Made by a program: the position numbers and the translations under genes. From Opitutaceae bacterium (GTDB lineage: Bacteria > Verrucomicrobiota > Verrucomicrobiia > Opitutales > Opitutaceae), in NCBI GenBank assembly GCA_028691845.1, contig JAQUYL010000011.1:1-64000 (forward strand): DNA of 64,000 nt. The letters run 5' to 3'. Each line of letters opens with the position of its first letter. The first letter of the stretch is position 1. The notes beneath the pieces were generated by a model. That model was not told the origin of the DNA and searched no databases. It saw nothing but the letters and a program-made list of their open reading frames with translations. This document shows, in pieces, positions 53,301 to 61,719 of this stretch.

Positions 53301-54558
53301 GTCCTCGCCTGTTCTCGCCGGCGGCCGCCTTTATTTCGGCAGCAACGACGGCAAGCTTTATGCCTTCAATGTCGACCAGAAACCCCAAGCTTCGGCGTGG
53401 CCGATGCACCACCAGAATTCACTGCGCAACGGCCGCGCCGTCACCCCTGCCAGCGTCATTGCAATCACCAGGCAACCGGTGAGCCAAACCATCGCGCCAG
53501 GCGGCACGGTGGTGTTCAGCGCGGATGCCACCCGCAGCCCGGCAACCGCCCTTCAATGGAAGAAGAACGGCGTGGCCATTCCCGGCGCGACGAGCGATCT
53601 GCTCATGCTCCGCGGCCTGACGGCCGGCGACGCGGGCGTTTACACCTGTGAAATGACGAACGGCCCGGGCTCCGTAACCACCGATGCCGCCCTGCTCAAC
53701 GTCGTGTCAACAGGCACCCCGGGCGTGTTTTCCGCGCTATCGATCCGGAGCCAAGTGGGGACGGACGCCAACATCATGATCGCCGGACTCGTGGCGGAGG
53801 GTGCGCCTGTGCCGACAATCATCCAGGCAGTGGGACCAACGCTGGGCGTGCTGTACCCGGATCTGGCCGGTTCAGTGCTGACGAACCCGAAGATGGAGCT
53901 TTACCAATTTGGCGACGGCAGCTTTGGCAAGACGCTGGAGAACGACAATTGGGGAGGCGAGGCAGCGATCACAGCGATCGCCCCCGCAACTGGCGCGACA
54001 CCCCTGGCGGACCCCACGAGCAAGGACTCGGCCCTGCTGACGACCCTGGCGCCAGGCATTTATACCGCCAACGTAAGCGGGATTGATCGCTCCACGGGGG
54101 TCGTCCTGCTCGAGGCCTACACCGTGCCATCGGCCAGTGCTCAGGGTGTCTTGTCAGCCCTGTCGATCCGTGGCCGCGTCGGCACGGGTAGCGACGTGTT
54201 GATCGCCGGCATCGCCATAACCGGATCGACCTCGAAAACAGTAATCATCCAGGCTGTGGGACCGAGCCTGGGGGTATTGGTCCCCAGTTTAGCGGACGAG
54301 GTGCTGGTGAACCCGAAGCTGGAACTTTATCAGCTGGTCGACGGCAGTTTTGTGAAGATCCGGGAGAACGACGACTGGGGCGGTGACGCGCAGATCACAA
54401 CCATTGAGAAGGCCACCGGGGCGACGGGGCTGCCCAACGCAGCCAGCCAGGATTCAGCGCTGCTGGTTACCCTCCCGCCTGGGGTCTACACCGCAAATGT
54501 ACGCGGCTTGAATGACACCACAGGCCTTGTCCTCCTGCAAGCCTACGCCGTGCCGTGA
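50308..54558 (+). CDS. secreted subtilisin-like protease with propeller, Ig and C-terminal repeats
   Basis: A 1,416-residue secreted protease. Signal peptide MRLGLLLAFLAYALALTCEA; a short propeptide with GRVLVKLKG; then the S8 domain with Asp168 (VIVAVIDSGIRLTHSDL), His222 (NNTEGHGTHVSGIIG) and Ser384 (TYTGTSMAAPHVTGAL). Residues 448-710 hold two pre-peptidase-C-like beta domains (ASLWWTWTAPSTGTVVFDTT; HSLWYKWTAPAAGRYQLAAY). Residues 711-1031 hold about ten PQQ-like propeller blades (DGTVYIGSNDNHLYALTGST and similar). An Ig domain (1050-1135) precedes two copies of a 135-residue repeat ending YTVP and YAVP. The last repeat ends at the stop codon, suggesting a surface or secretion domain. Start ATG 50308; TTG 50275 is an alternative. 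Confidence 0.9.
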   Translation: MTNMRLGLLLAFLAYALALTCEAEPGSEPAELSDTERVQGYRNGRVLVKLKGGDDSTAEHSRRAAESRLGINRRRTFTRLRDQQVLEFEPSQSVATTINELRATGLYEYVEPDRLLHARLAPNDAALGQQWSINNTGQSGGTAGADIGAFSAWNMQTDASSVIVAVIDSGIRLTHSDLSANLWTNSSPGTSGYGNDLHGINVTVSKSSSSSGNPTDNNTEGHGTHVSGIIGAVGNNGIGISGVAWKTQLMALKFLSADGSGSTSGAIACINYAIAHGASIINASYGTNTYSQAEHDAIRQARSAGIIFVAAAGNDALNADNGHDYPAAYALDNIVAVAATTRTDALASYSNYGPGSVDLAAPGSAIYSTINSSDTAYATYTGTSMAAPHVTGALALLRARFPADTYRQLINRLLRSSTRLAGLAGKVQSGGRLNLAQALSSSDNRPFNDDFAARAQLSGSNVRVRSSNLGATRESGEPAHAGATGGASLWWTWTAPSTGTVVFDTTGSAFDTVLALYTGSTLDSLQLAASNDNVSSTVTTSCLTFRVTAGTSYQIAIDGNYGATGFAILRIGSVPANDNFASAQDVSGKSFAASSTNLNATSEAGEPRHAGAGSGHSLWYKWTAPAAGRYQLAAYSTQMDAVAAVYTGASVSALTTVASNNNSTATNSDSLVTFTATAGQTYYFAVASSGTEGGDFVLSLNDSVWQAVTDGEITSSPAVGSDGTVIIGSNDKSVYAFNSDGTLKWSKATSEIIDLGSPAIGPDGTVYIGSNDNHLYALTGSTGVMKWRFAATTPIVSTPAIGADGTVYFRDDTHLYALTNSGTMKWSSPLSGGTYSSPVLATDGTIYVGATDRTFYAVNPDGTTKWTFSADDDIFTTPAIADDGTIYFGTVGGSFYALRGDGTQKWVWTTSDGSSLTSSPALAADGTIYFAGYDHKLHALRSDGTEKWAFTAGDEVRASSPAIGADGTVYFGDYDSLLYAVNPGGTLQRTYATAARIRSSPVLAGGRLYFGSNDGKLYAFNVDQKPQASAWPMHHQNSLRNGRAVTPASVIAITRQPVSQTIAPGGTVVFSADATRSPATALQWKKNGVAIPGATSDLLMLRGLTAGDAGVYTCEMTNGPGSVTTDAALLNVVSTGTPGVFSALSIRSQVGTDANIMIAGLVAEGAPVPTIIQAVGPTLGVLYPDLAGSVLTNPKMELYQFGDGSFGKTLENDNWGGEAAITAIAPATGATPLADPTSKDSALLTTLAPGIYTANVSGIDRSTGVVLLEAYTVPSASAQGVLSALSIRGRVGTGSDVLIAGIAITGSTSKTVIIQAVGPSLGVLVPSLADEVLVNPKLELYQLVDGSFVKIRENDDWGGDAQITTIEKATGATGLPNAASQDSALLVTLPPGVYTANVRGLNDTTGLVLLQAYAVP

Positions 54559-54623
54559 GCTTGCCGCCGCTCTCTGAGCCTGAGTCCTTCGGAGCCCGTT
54601 GAGAAACCGTCGAGAAATCCCTC

Positions 54624-55640
54624 CTATGCTTCACCTTCATCCAAGCCGAGCAGGTTTGCGAAAATCATCTTCCCTCCCGTCGTCGGCAGCACGCCGCTGA
54701 TTTCCGCCGTCACCCGCCTGCCCACATATGGCCGGCCGTTCTGCACTACCACCAGGGAACCGTCGAGCAGATAGCCCACCGCCTGCCCCTCCTCTTTGCC
54801 GGGCTTCATCAGTTCGACCGCGATGCTCTCGCCGACCACAAGTTCGGGGCGGAGGGCCTTCTCCAAGGCGTGCAGATTCAGCCAGGTAACGCCGTGAAAC
54901 TGCGCCATCTTGGCAAGATTGTAGTCGGTGGTCAGCAGCTTGGCGCGCAATGATTGCGCGATGAACACCAGTTTGGCCTCAATGTCCTGCCGCCGGCTGA
55001 CTTCGCTCTCGTGGATGCGGATGTCGATGCCCTTGATTTTGCGGAGTTCGTTGAGCACCTCCAGGCCGCGGCGTCCCCGCGCCTGCTTCACCGGGTCGCT
55101 GGAGTCCGCGATCTGGCGCAGCTCATTCAGGACAAAACTGGGGATGACCAGCGCCGCCCCCAGGAAATGGGTTTCATAAATCCTGGCGATGCGCCCGTCG
55201 ATCAGCACGCTGGTGTCCACCACGACCACCGGCACATCCACCTCGTGGGGCACGAACCGCACATAGGGGATGACCAGGTTGAAATCATCCTTGCCGCGCA
55301 GCGCGATGACCGTGCCCAGATACATGCAGATGACGAACAGGGCCAGCCGCACGAGAAAGATAATCTGCGGATCTCCCTGGCCAAACAGCGGCGACGCGCT
55401 GACCAGCGAGGCAATCAGGGCGCCCACCGCCAGGCCAAAGGTGATGGCGGTGAGGCCGCGCAAAGAAAATCCTTTCAGCAACAGGTCCACCAGAATCACC
55501 AGCACGCCGATCAGGAATCCCATCGACATGGCCACCAGCCGGTAACGATCCCACTCCTCGACGGTGTAGCAGATCAGCCAGCTGCCGAGCACGCAGAGAG
55601 CAAGGAAAATGATCCTGATGGCCAGCAAGGTCTTGTTCAT
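54624..55640 (-). CDS. PIN/TRAM-domain membrane protein (YacL type)
   Basis: A 338-residue protein with four N-terminal membrane helices (TLLAIRIIFLALCVLGSWLI; LVAMSMGFLIGVLVILVDLL; LTAITFGLAVGALIASLVSA; IIFLVRLALFVICMYLGTVI). A PIN nuclease domain follows with DVPVVVVDTSVLIDGRIARI, PSFVLNELRQIADSSD, RGRRGLEVLNELRKIKGIDI and KLLTTDYNLAKMAQFHGVTW. The C-terminal TRAM domain has EEGQAVGYLLDGSLVVVQNG. All four acidic PIN residues are visible, so RNase activity is plausible. ATG 55640 is chosen. It converges with the subtilase gene. Confidence 0.92.
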   Translation of the reverse strand: MNKTLLAIRIIFLALCVLGSWLICYTVEEWDRYRLVAMSMGFLIGVLVILVDLLLKGFSLRGLTAITFGLAVGALIASLVSASPLFGQGDPQIIFLVRLALFVICMYLGTVIALRGKDDFNLVIPYVRFVPHEVDVPVVVVDTSVLIDGRIARIYETHFLGAALVIPSFVLNELRQIADSSDPVKQARGRRGLEVLNELRKIKGIDIRIHESEVSRRQDIEAKLVFIAQSLRAKLLTTDYNLAKMAQFHGVTWLNLHALEKALRPELVVGESIAVELMKPGKEEGQAVGYLLDGSLVVVQNGRPYVGRRVTAEISGVLPTTGGKMIFANLLGLDEGEA

Positions 55641-55683
55641 GGAACAAAGCACGCTCGTCGCATCGGATTGGAGCGGGTAATGG

Positions 55684-55803
55684 TCACTTCCTCTGATTCA
55701 ACCAGTAGAGCAAAAAGGGCAGCAACCCACAGATGATCATCACGGCATAGAGAATGATGATCGCTCGCTTCGCTTTTGCCTTTTCCTCCGGTCTCTCTTT
55801 CAC
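55684..55803 (-). CDS. small single-helix membrane protein
   Basis: A 39-residue protein, VKERPEEKAKAKRAIIILYA then VMIICGLLPFLLYWLNQRK, from GTG 55803: a charged, lysine-rich N-terminus, one membrane helix and a short basic tail. The frame is open back to ATG 55884, which would add a Cys-rich N-terminus with no clear role. It lies 43 bp upstream of the PIN/TRAM gene on the same strand and may be translated with it. The family is not recognised. Confidence 0.5.
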   Translation of the reverse strand: MKERPEEKAKAKRAIIILYAVMIICGLLPFLLYWLNQRK

Positions 55804-55904
55804 TGCGCAGGCATTCGACCAAAGGCCTGCGGCGATGACAATGCAATACTGACTGGTTAGACAGGAATCCCGCCGCCCGCTCATGGAACGACCCGGTCCG
55901 CGAT

Positions 55905-56126
55905 GGCCTTACCCCGGGGGATGGACTTCATCATATTCAGGCCCGCCCTTATCTCAAGGCCATGCGTCCCGGCGAGCAGGTGCTCCGATCCCCCCAGTGG
56001 CGGAGAAAAGGGGAAACCCATCTTGCTCAGGTCGTCCAAGCCGCGCTCCCCGATCCGACGGCCAAAGAGCCCGGCTGGGGCGCCGTCGAACCCGCTCCCG
56101 TGATGCCATGGCCGCGCACAGGCTAG
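55905..56126 (+). pseudogene. remnant of an EVE-domain protein
   Basis: In one plus-strand frame the segment from GAT 55920 to TAG 56124 reads DGLHHIQARPYLKAMRPGEQ, then VLRSPQWRRKGETHLAQVVQ, AALPDPTAKEPGWGAVEPAP and VMPWPRTG. This matches the middle of EVE-domain proteins (WDGVRNYQARNxLRAM, VVGIAEVVRxAYPDPTA, WVAVDLxPVxPLxRPV), which bind modified bases. The N-terminal WxxKSEP segment and the C-terminal third are missing, and FYHTGGE has become RSPQWRR. About 68 codons remain of roughly 150, so it cannot be a working gene. tyrA starts 97 bp later. Confidence 0.72.
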
Positions 56127-56222
56127 CGCGGGGCGGCCGTCCCAGTGGCGCTCATCCGGCCGGCTGGGGCCCGGGAGGCGCTGCGCTCTCGACAATCGAG
56201 TCATTCTGCATTGGAAAAAGGC

Positions 56223-57077
56223 ATGTTTGAGCACATAGCGATTCTCGCCCCAGGGCTTCTCGGCGCCTCCGTGGCCCAAGCCGTGCGCCGGCTGGACGTG
56301 GCGCGAACAATTTCCGTCTGGGCACGGCGCCCGGAAACTCGACTCAAGCTCAAGCAGCTGCAATGGTGCGACCAGATGCACGATACGCCCGCCGACGCCG
56401 CCAGAGCGGCTCAGCTGGTCGTCATTTGCTCACCCGTCGACGCGATCGCTCCCCTGGCAACCCTGATTGCCCCGGCCCTGGCTCCGGGCGCCCTTGTCAC
56501 CGATGTCGGCAGTGTGAAAGGGGAGGTTTCCCGTCTCGGGCATGCGGCCATGCGTGCCGGTACGCACTTTGTCGGTTCGCACCCCATGGCCGGCTCGGAA
56601 AAAACCGGCTGGGAACACGCCCGGGCCGATCTTTTCACGCATCGCACCGTCTTTGTCACCCCCCTCATGGAATCCGATCCGGCCGCGGTTCAGCGCATCG
56701 TCGGTTTCTGGGCCGCCCTCGAAGCCGAAGTCGTCACCCTTAACCCGGACAGGCACGACGAGATCGTGGCTCACATCAGCCACCTGCCCAAGGTGCTGGC
56801 CTCCACCCTCTGCAGCTACCTTCAGCACCGGGATCACACGTGGCGCAACTATGCCGGCGGCGGTCTCCGCGACACCACGCGCATCGCAGCGGGCGACCCC
56901 CACCTCTGGCGGACCATTCTCGAGCAAAATCGAGACGAGATTCTCCACGCCCTGCACGCCTACCAGGACGAGTTGCACCATTTCCAGATGGCGCTGGCCA
57001 ACCGTGACTGGCTCGAAATTCAGGCCATCTTCGAGCGCGGCAAGGCCTACCGCGACCAATTCCGCCCGCTGCCGTGA
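56223..57077 (+). CDS. tyrA: prephenate/arogenate dehydrogenase
   Basis: A 284-residue NAD(P)-dependent dehydrogenase of tyrosine synthesis. The Rossmann start is MFEHIAILAPGLLGASVAQA with GLLGAS in place of the stricter GxGxxG, then LVVICSPVDAIAPLATLIAP, VTDVGSVKGEV, HFVGSHPMAGSEKTGWEHAR (catalytic His region), VFVTPLMESDPAAVQRIVGF, and IVAHISHLPKVLASTLCSYL with YAGGGLRDTTRIAAGDPHLW. There is no ACT or chorismate mutase domain. aroA overlaps its stop by four bases (GTGA), so both shikimate-pathway steps are coupled. Confidence 0.93.
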   Translation: MFEHIAILAPGLLGASVAQAVRRLDVARTISVWARRPETRLKLKQLQWCDQMHDTPADAARAAQLVVICSPVDAIAPLATLIAPALAPGALVTDVGSVKGEVSRLGHAAMRAGTHFVGSHPMAGSEKTGWEHARADLFTHRTVFVTPLMESDPAAVQRIVGFWAALEAEVVTLNPDRHDEIVAHISHLPKVLASTLCSYLQHRDHTWRNYAGGGLRDTTRIAAGDPHLWRTILEQNRDEILHALHAYQDELHHFQMALANRDWLEIQAIFERGKAYRDQFRPLP

Positions 57078-58390
57078 CGCCCCTGCCCGATCTGCTGCCA
57101 ATCACGCCGTTCACGCGTCCGGTGCGCGGCGGGGTCGCGCTGCCCGGATCCAAAAGCATTACGAACCGCGCGCTTGTCCTCGCCGCCCTGTCCGACGGCA
57201 CGATCACTCTGCACGGGGCGCTTTTCAGCCGCGACACGCAGATCATGGGCGACGCGCTGAGAATCCTCGGCTTCAACATCACCACCGATGAGCCGGCGCG
57301 CACCCTCACGATCACCGGCCGGGGCGGCCGGATCCCCGCCGGCCGGGCCTCGCTGCACGTTGGCAATGCCGGCACCGCCGCACGCTTCCTCACCGCCCTG
57401 CTCTGCCTGCGCGAAGCCGGCCGCTACGATCTCGACAGTGACGAGGCCATGCGCCGCCGGCCTATCGGGTCCCTGCTGGAAGCACTGCGCTCCCAGGGGA
57501 CAACCGCAAGCGGCCCGTCCTTTCCGTTCACCATTCAAACCACCGGTCTGCCCGGCGGCATTGTAGAACTCGACGCCTCTGAAAGCAGCCAGTTGCTTTC
57601 GGCACTGCTGATGATCGCGCCGTTGGCACGCACGCCATTGACGGTTCGATTGCACGGCGGCACTGTTTCGCGGCCGTTTGTTGACATGACGATGCGCATG
57701 ATGGAGCAATTCGGCCAGCCTCCGGTCACCGTCTCGGACGGCAGTGTTTTTGCGGTGCCCAACGGCACCCCCTACCACTTGTCTGTTCCAGAATACGCCA
57801 TCGAGGGGGATGCCACTGCGGCCAGCTATTTCGGCGCCCTCGCGATCATCACCCGCGGCGAACTGGAAATCGCTGGCCTGCGCCTGGATGCCGGGGCACT
57901 GCAGGGTGACGCAGGTTTCTTCCGTCTGCTCGAGTCCCGGGGAATGCTGCACCCATCCGGCCGGCAAGTGACCGCGGGCAGTGCCAGGCGCGGTTTCACG
58001 GCCGATTTCAACTCCATCTCCGACACCTTCCTCTCGCTGGCTGCCATCGCCCCGTTGCTCGAGGGACCCACGCGCATCACCGGCATCGCCCATACCCGGC
58101 GGCAGGAGACCGACCGCGTGACCGGCGTGGCGCGGGAGTTAAGAAAACTGGGGCAGCAGGTAGTTGAAACCGAGGATTCGATTGAAATTCATCCCCGGCC
58201 GCTCATCTCCGGCGTCGAAATCGACACCTACCACGACCATCGCTTTGCCATGAGCTTCGCCATCCTCGGCTGCCACGATCTCCACGGCAACGGACGCCCC
58301 TGGCTCGCCCTCCGCGATCCGGCGTGCTGCGCCAAGACCTACCCGGACTTTTTCGACGTGCTTGCCGCCCTGCACCGGGCCTCTCATTAA
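57074..58390 (+). CDS. aroA: 3-phosphoshikimate 1-carboxyvinyltransferase
   Basis: EPSP synthase joins shikimate 3-phosphate and phosphoenolpyruvate. The 438-residue product has ALPGSKSITNRALVLAALSD (substrate Lys, Ser, Arg), LHVGNAGTAARFLTALLCLR (the GNAGTA motif), MRRRPIGSLLEALRSQG, LDASESSQLLSALLMIAPLA, IEGDATAASYFGALAIITRG and RRQETDRVTGVARELRKLGQ, ending TYHDHRFAMSFAILG. The start is GTG 57074 inside the tyrA stop. cmk follows after 9 bp, the gene order seen in other bacteria. Confidence 0.96.
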   Translation: MTPLPDLLPITPFTRPVRGGVALPGSKSITNRALVLAALSDGTITLHGALFSRDTQIMGDALRILGFNITTDEPARTLTITGRGGRIPAGRASLHVGNAGTAARFLTALLCLREAGRYDLDSDEAMRRRPIGSLLEALRSQGTTASGPSFPFTIQTTGLPGGIVELDASESSQLLSALLMIAPLARTPLTVRLHGGTVSRPFVDMTMRMMEQFGQPPVTVSDGSVFAVPNGTPYHLSVPEYAIEGDATAASYFGALAIITRGELEIAGLRLDAGALQGDAGFFRLLESRGMLHPSGRQVTAGSARRGFTADFNSISDTFLSLAAIAPLLEGPTRITGIAHTRRQETDRVTGVARELRKLGQQVVETEDSIEIHPRPLISGVEIDTYHDHRFAMSFAILGCHDLHGNGRPWLALRDPACCAKTYPDFFDVLAALHRASH

Positions 58391-58399
58391 AGGTCACTC

Positions 58400-59065
58400 A
58401 TGGCCCCCCAGTCTTTTATCATTGTCGCCATCGACGGCGGCGCCGCCTCCGGCAAATCGTCCACGGCCCGCGCCCTCAGTGAGCGCTTCAACCTCCTGCA
58501 CGTCGACACCGGCTCCCATTACCGCCGTCTCACACACGAAATGCTGCGCCGCCAGGTTCGTCCTGACGATCTGCCGGCCCTCCAATCGATCCTCGCGGCG
58601 CTCCGCCTCGACACCCGCATCGAGGGGCGCTGTGCGGAGATGGAAATTGACGGCCGCACCGCCGGCGGCGAAATCCGCAGCCCCGAGGTCAACGCCAGCG
58701 TCTCCCACTACGCCGCCGTGCCCGAGTTGCGCCAAGCGCTCCTCGCGTACCAGCGCGGCCAGGCCGGAATCGCCCGCCGGCACGGCTTCCGCGGCCTGGT
58801 GATGGAGGGACGCGACATCGGCTCGGTCATTTTCCCCGACGCAGATTTCCGCTTCTTTCTGCGTGCCGAAAGCGGCGAGCGGACAAAACGCCGCGCCAAT
58901 CAGGGCTTTGACGACCGCATCCTCGAGCGCGACCGCATCGACTCGTCCCGGAAGGCCGCACCGCTCACCTGTCCGCCCGGTGCGATCGACATCGACACCA
59001 CGCCGCTCACGCTCGGCCAGGTGGTTGAGAAAATGGCGGCGCATCTCGCGCCGCGCCTTGCTTGA
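58400..59065 (+). CDS. cmk: cytidylate kinase
   Basis: A 221-residue kinase making (d)CDP from (d)CMP. IIVAIDGGAASGKSSTARAL is the P-loop, LLHVDTGSHYRRLTHEMLRR the nucleotide-binding region, RRHGFRGLVMEGRDIGSVIF and PDADFRFFLRAESGERTKRR the LID region, and ERDRIDSSRKAAPLTCPPGA plus IDIDTTPLTLGQVVEKM the C-terminal core. It follows aroA after 9 bp. The cmk-plsC pairing suggests coordination of nucleotide and phospholipid synthesis (CDP-diacylglycerol uses CTP). Confidence 0.95.
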   Translation: MAPQSFIIVAIDGGAASGKSSTARALSERFNLLHVDTGSHYRRLTHEMLRRQVRPDDLPALQSILAALRLDTRIEGRCAEMEIDGRTAGGEIRSPEVNASVSHYAAVPELRQALLAYQRGQAGIARRHGFRGLVMEGRDIGSVIFPDADFRFFLRAESGERTKRRANQGFDDRILERDRIDSSRKAAPLTCPPGAIDIDTTPLTLGQVVEKMAAHLAPRLA

Positions 59066-59075
59066 AATAGCCGCC

Positions 59076-59741
59076 ATGCCGCGCCAGCCCGACCACCTCG
59101 CCATGACGCCGTTCTTCGGCTTCTTCCATTACGTGGTGCGCTGCTGCTATGACGCTTTCTTCCGCGGCGAGGTGGTGGGCGTCGAACATCTGCCCCGCAC
59201 CGGCCCGTTCATCATCGCGGCCAACCACGCGAGCCATCTCGATCCGTTTTTCATAGGTGGCCAGGCGCCGCGCCAGATGCGCTTTTTCGCCCGCAAGACC
59301 CTCTGGACCGGGGGCATAATCAGCTGGTGGCTCGACTCCACCGAATCGATTCCTGTTGACCGCGACGGCCGCTCGGACACGGCCGGAGCAGTCAAACGCG
59401 TGCTGCAGACACTGCGGGCCAACCGCGGCCTCATCCTTTTCCCCGAAGGCACGCGCACCCTCGACGGCCGGCTGCAAAAGGCAAAACCCGGCATCGGTTT
59501 CATCGCCAGCCGCTCCGGGGTGCCGGTGGTGCCATGCCGGATCTATGGCTCTTTCGAGGCGTTTGGCAAAGGACGCGTGATTCCGCGCCTCGGCACCCCG
59601 ATTTCCATCGTCTTCGGACCGGCGCTTTCGCCGGCGCAATACGACGAACCTTCCGCCGGCAAGGACCGGGCCGGCATCGTGGCCGCACGCATCATGCAGG
59701 AAATCGCCGCCCTGTCGGAGCCGGAGTTTGCGGTGATCTGA
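59076..59741 (+). CDS. plsC: 1-acyl-sn-glycerol-3-phosphate acyltransferase
   Basis: A 221-residue membrane-bound acyltransferase of phosphatidic acid synthesis. FIIAANHASHLDPFFIGGQA carries the catalytic HxxxxD motif, LILFPEGTRTLDGRLQKAKP the glycerol-phosphate-binding FPEGTR motif, and GIGFIASRSGVPVVPCRIYG the later conserved block. The N-terminal MTPFFGFFHYVVRCCYDAFF is a membrane-binding segment. ATG 59076 lies 10 bp after the cmk stop; MTPFF at 59103 is an alternative. It ends the tyrA-aroA-cmk-plsC operon and converges with trpS. Confidence 0.94.
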   Translation: MPRQPDHLAMTPFFGFFHYVVRCCYDAFFRGEVVGVEHLPRTGPFIIAANHASHLDPFFIGGQAPRQMRFFARKTLWTGGIISWWLDSTESIPVDRDGRSDTAGAVKRVLQTLRANRGLILFPEGTRTLDGRLQKAKPGIGFIASRSGVPVVPCRIYGSFEAFGKGRVIPRLGTPISIVFGPALSPAQYDEPSAGKDRAGIVAARIMQEIAALSEPEFAVI

Positions 59742-59761
59742 GCCCCCGTCCCCGCCCGACC

Positions 59762-60727
59762 TTATTCAAGGCCGCAGTTGCGCCGGGCGCGCTGGAGCAC
59801 CGGGCCGGCCACCTGGCGGGCGCGGTTCGCCCCGTCGGCGAGCACCTGATGCACGTAATCCAGGTTGGCCGCCAGCTCGGCGCGACGCTGGCGGGCCTCC
59901 CGGAAATACTCCCAGTAATGGGCGAACAGTGCCTTCTTAAGATCGCCGTAACCAAGCCCGCCGGCCCGGAGGCGATTCTCAAAATCGGCTGAAACCTCCT
60001 CCGGCGCGAGGAGCTTCAGGAGCTGGATGGCGAGATTCCTGTCGGCGTCGGGCTTGGGCTCGGCGGGCGTGCGGCTGTCCATGACGATCGACATGATTTT
60101 TTTGCGCATCGCCTTCTCGTCGCCAAAAATCTCCACGGTGTTGCCATAGCTCTTGCTCATCTTCTGGCCATCGAGGCCGGGCACCACCGCCACTTCCTGG
60201 CGAATCTCCGGCTCGGGCACGACAAAGGTATCGCCATAATTCTGGTTGAACTTGATGGCGATGTCGCGGGTCATCTCGATGTGCTGCTTCTGATCCTTGC
60301 CCACGGGCACGACGTTGGTGTCGTACAGCAGGATATCGGCGGCCATGAGCACCGGATAGGCAAACAGCCCGAAGTTGGGCGCGATGCCCTTGGCCAGCTT
60401 GTCCTTGTAGCTGTGGGCACGCTCCAACAGCCCCATCGGGGTGAGCGAACCAATCAGCCACGTCAATTCGACCACCTCCGGCACGTCGCTCTGGCGCCAG
60501 AATACGCACTGCTTGGGATCGAGGCCGCAGGCCAACCAGTCGAGGGCGATGCCAAGGCTCAATTCGCGCCGTTTTCCCGCGTCGGTGATCACAGTCATCG
60601 AATGATAATCCGCGATGAAATAGAAGGCGTTGCCGTCTTTCTGCATTTCGATGGCGGGCCGCATCGCACCGAAATAATTCCCGATGTGCAGGGCGCCCGA
60701 AGGAGTGATGCCGGTTAGGACACGCAT
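59762..60727 (-). CDS. trpS: tryptophanyl-tRNA synthetase
   Basis: A 321-residue class I synthetase charging tRNA-Trp. RVLTGITPSGALHIGNYFGA has the HIGN form of the HIGH motif. VFWRQSDVPEVVELTWLIGS, APNFGLFAYPVLMAADILLY and HIEMTRDIAIKFNQNYG are the family blocks, and LDGQKMSKSYGNTVEIFGDE the KMSKS loop. The length is a little under the usual 330-340. It starts at ATG 60727, with the left-handed-helix gene 81 bp upstream on the same strand. Confidence 0.95.
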   Translation of the reverse strand: MRVLTGITPSGALHIGNYFGAMRPAIEMQKDGNAFYFIADYHSMTVITDAGKRRELSLGIALDWLACGLDPKQCVFWRQSDVPEVVELTWLIGSLTPMGLLERAHSYKDKLAKGIAPNFGLFAYPVLMAADILLYDTNVVPVGKDQKQHIEMTRDIAIKFNQNYGDTFVVPEPEIRQEVAVVPGLDGQKMSKSYGNTVEIFGDEKAMRKKIMSIVMDSRTPAEPKPDADRNLAIQLLKLLAPEEVSADFENRLRAGGLGYGDLKKALFAHYWEYFREARQRRAELAANLDYVHQVLADGANRARQVAGPVLQRARRNCGLE

Positions 60728-60808
60728 GGATGATGGTTCTGTTGGCGGATATTCCGAGAGACAAAAGACTCACGGAAAACGAGAAAGCAGGCGGTGACGA
60801 GATTGATT

Positions 60809-61489
60809 TTAGTCGCGCCGCGGGATCTGCGTCACCGTCCCGCGCATCCGGGCGAACATGGCGGGCGGAAGGTAGCCGCCGAAGACCATGGCGGACATCA
60901 CCAGCGCGCGTCGGCCGAGCAGCGTGCCGGGATTGAGCACGGCGTTGCAGCCGACCTCAGCCTGATCCCCCAGGATCGCCCCAAACTTCCTGAGGCCCGT
61001 CTGCACCACCCCTTCGGGCAGAGACACGGCAACCGGTTGCTGGTCAAGGCGCAGATTCGCACAGATGGCGCCGGCCGCCAGATGCGCGCCATTTCCGAGA
61101 ATGGAGTCACCGACATAGTTGTAGTGCGGCGTCTGCACCCCATCCATGAGCAGGCAGTTCTTGAACTCGCTGGCGTTGCCCAGCACGCAGCGCTCGCCCA
61201 CGATCACTTTGCCGCGGACAAAGGCGCCCGGACGGATCTCGGTGCCGGCGCCGATCCATGCCGGGCCGATCAAGGTCGCCATGTGAGGCAGTTTTACCGT
61301 CGGATGCAGCCAGACGCGGCCTTCGACATGCACGCCCGGCGGCAGTGCACGGTGGCCGTCGCCCAGGTCGGTCGCTTCCAAAGCCACTCCAATCTGATTG
61401 AGCCACTCCCACGGAGCCGCCTCGGCAGGGAAAAATGACGCGAATTGCGCCAGCGACGGCGGCAAGGCAAAGAATTCGGAGGCTTTCAC
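60809..61489 (-). CDS. left-handed beta-helix protein (GlmU C-terminal-like)
   Basis: A 226-residue hexapeptide-repeat protein like the C-terminal acetyltransferase half of GlmU. VHVEGRVWLHPTVKLPHMAT, LIGPAWIGAGTEIRPGAFVR, GKVIVGERCVLGNASEFKNC and GAILGDQAEVGCNAVLNPGT form the repeats. The His-containing QTPHYNYVGDSILGNGAHLA matches the GlmU segment around its catalytic His. No pyrophosphorylase domain is present. Acetyl- or other acyltransfer to a sugar nucleotide is likely but the substrate is open. A 230-bp gap upstream shows nothing. Confidence 0.8.
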   Translation of the reverse strand: MKASEFFALPPSLAQFASFFPAEAAPWEWLNQIGVALEATDLGDGHRALPPGVHVEGRVWLHPTVKLPHMATLIGPAWIGAGTEIRPGAFVRGKVIVGERCVLGNASEFKNCLLMDGVQTPHYNYVGDSILGNGAHLAAGAICANLRLDQQPVAVSLPEGVVQTGLRKFGAILGDQAEVGCNAVLNPGTLLGRRALVMSAMVFGGYLPPAMFARMRGTVTQIPRRD

Positions 61490-61719
61490 AGCCTACCGAT
61501 AGCACAAAATCCGCCGACGACCAGCGGCTTTTGGACCGGGGAAGTTCCCTCGCGTGGAGGGGAAACCCGAAAACAAACGAGGGAATCCTGTTCGGCAATC
61601 CGTTCGCGTGGGCCCAATTATGCGAAACAGCACGCCCGGCACTGGGGGATCTCAGGTCCGCCTGTTGAGCCCAGACCGGCTCTTCACTCGGTCCGGAATA
61701 TGCGAACCATGCCAAGTGG

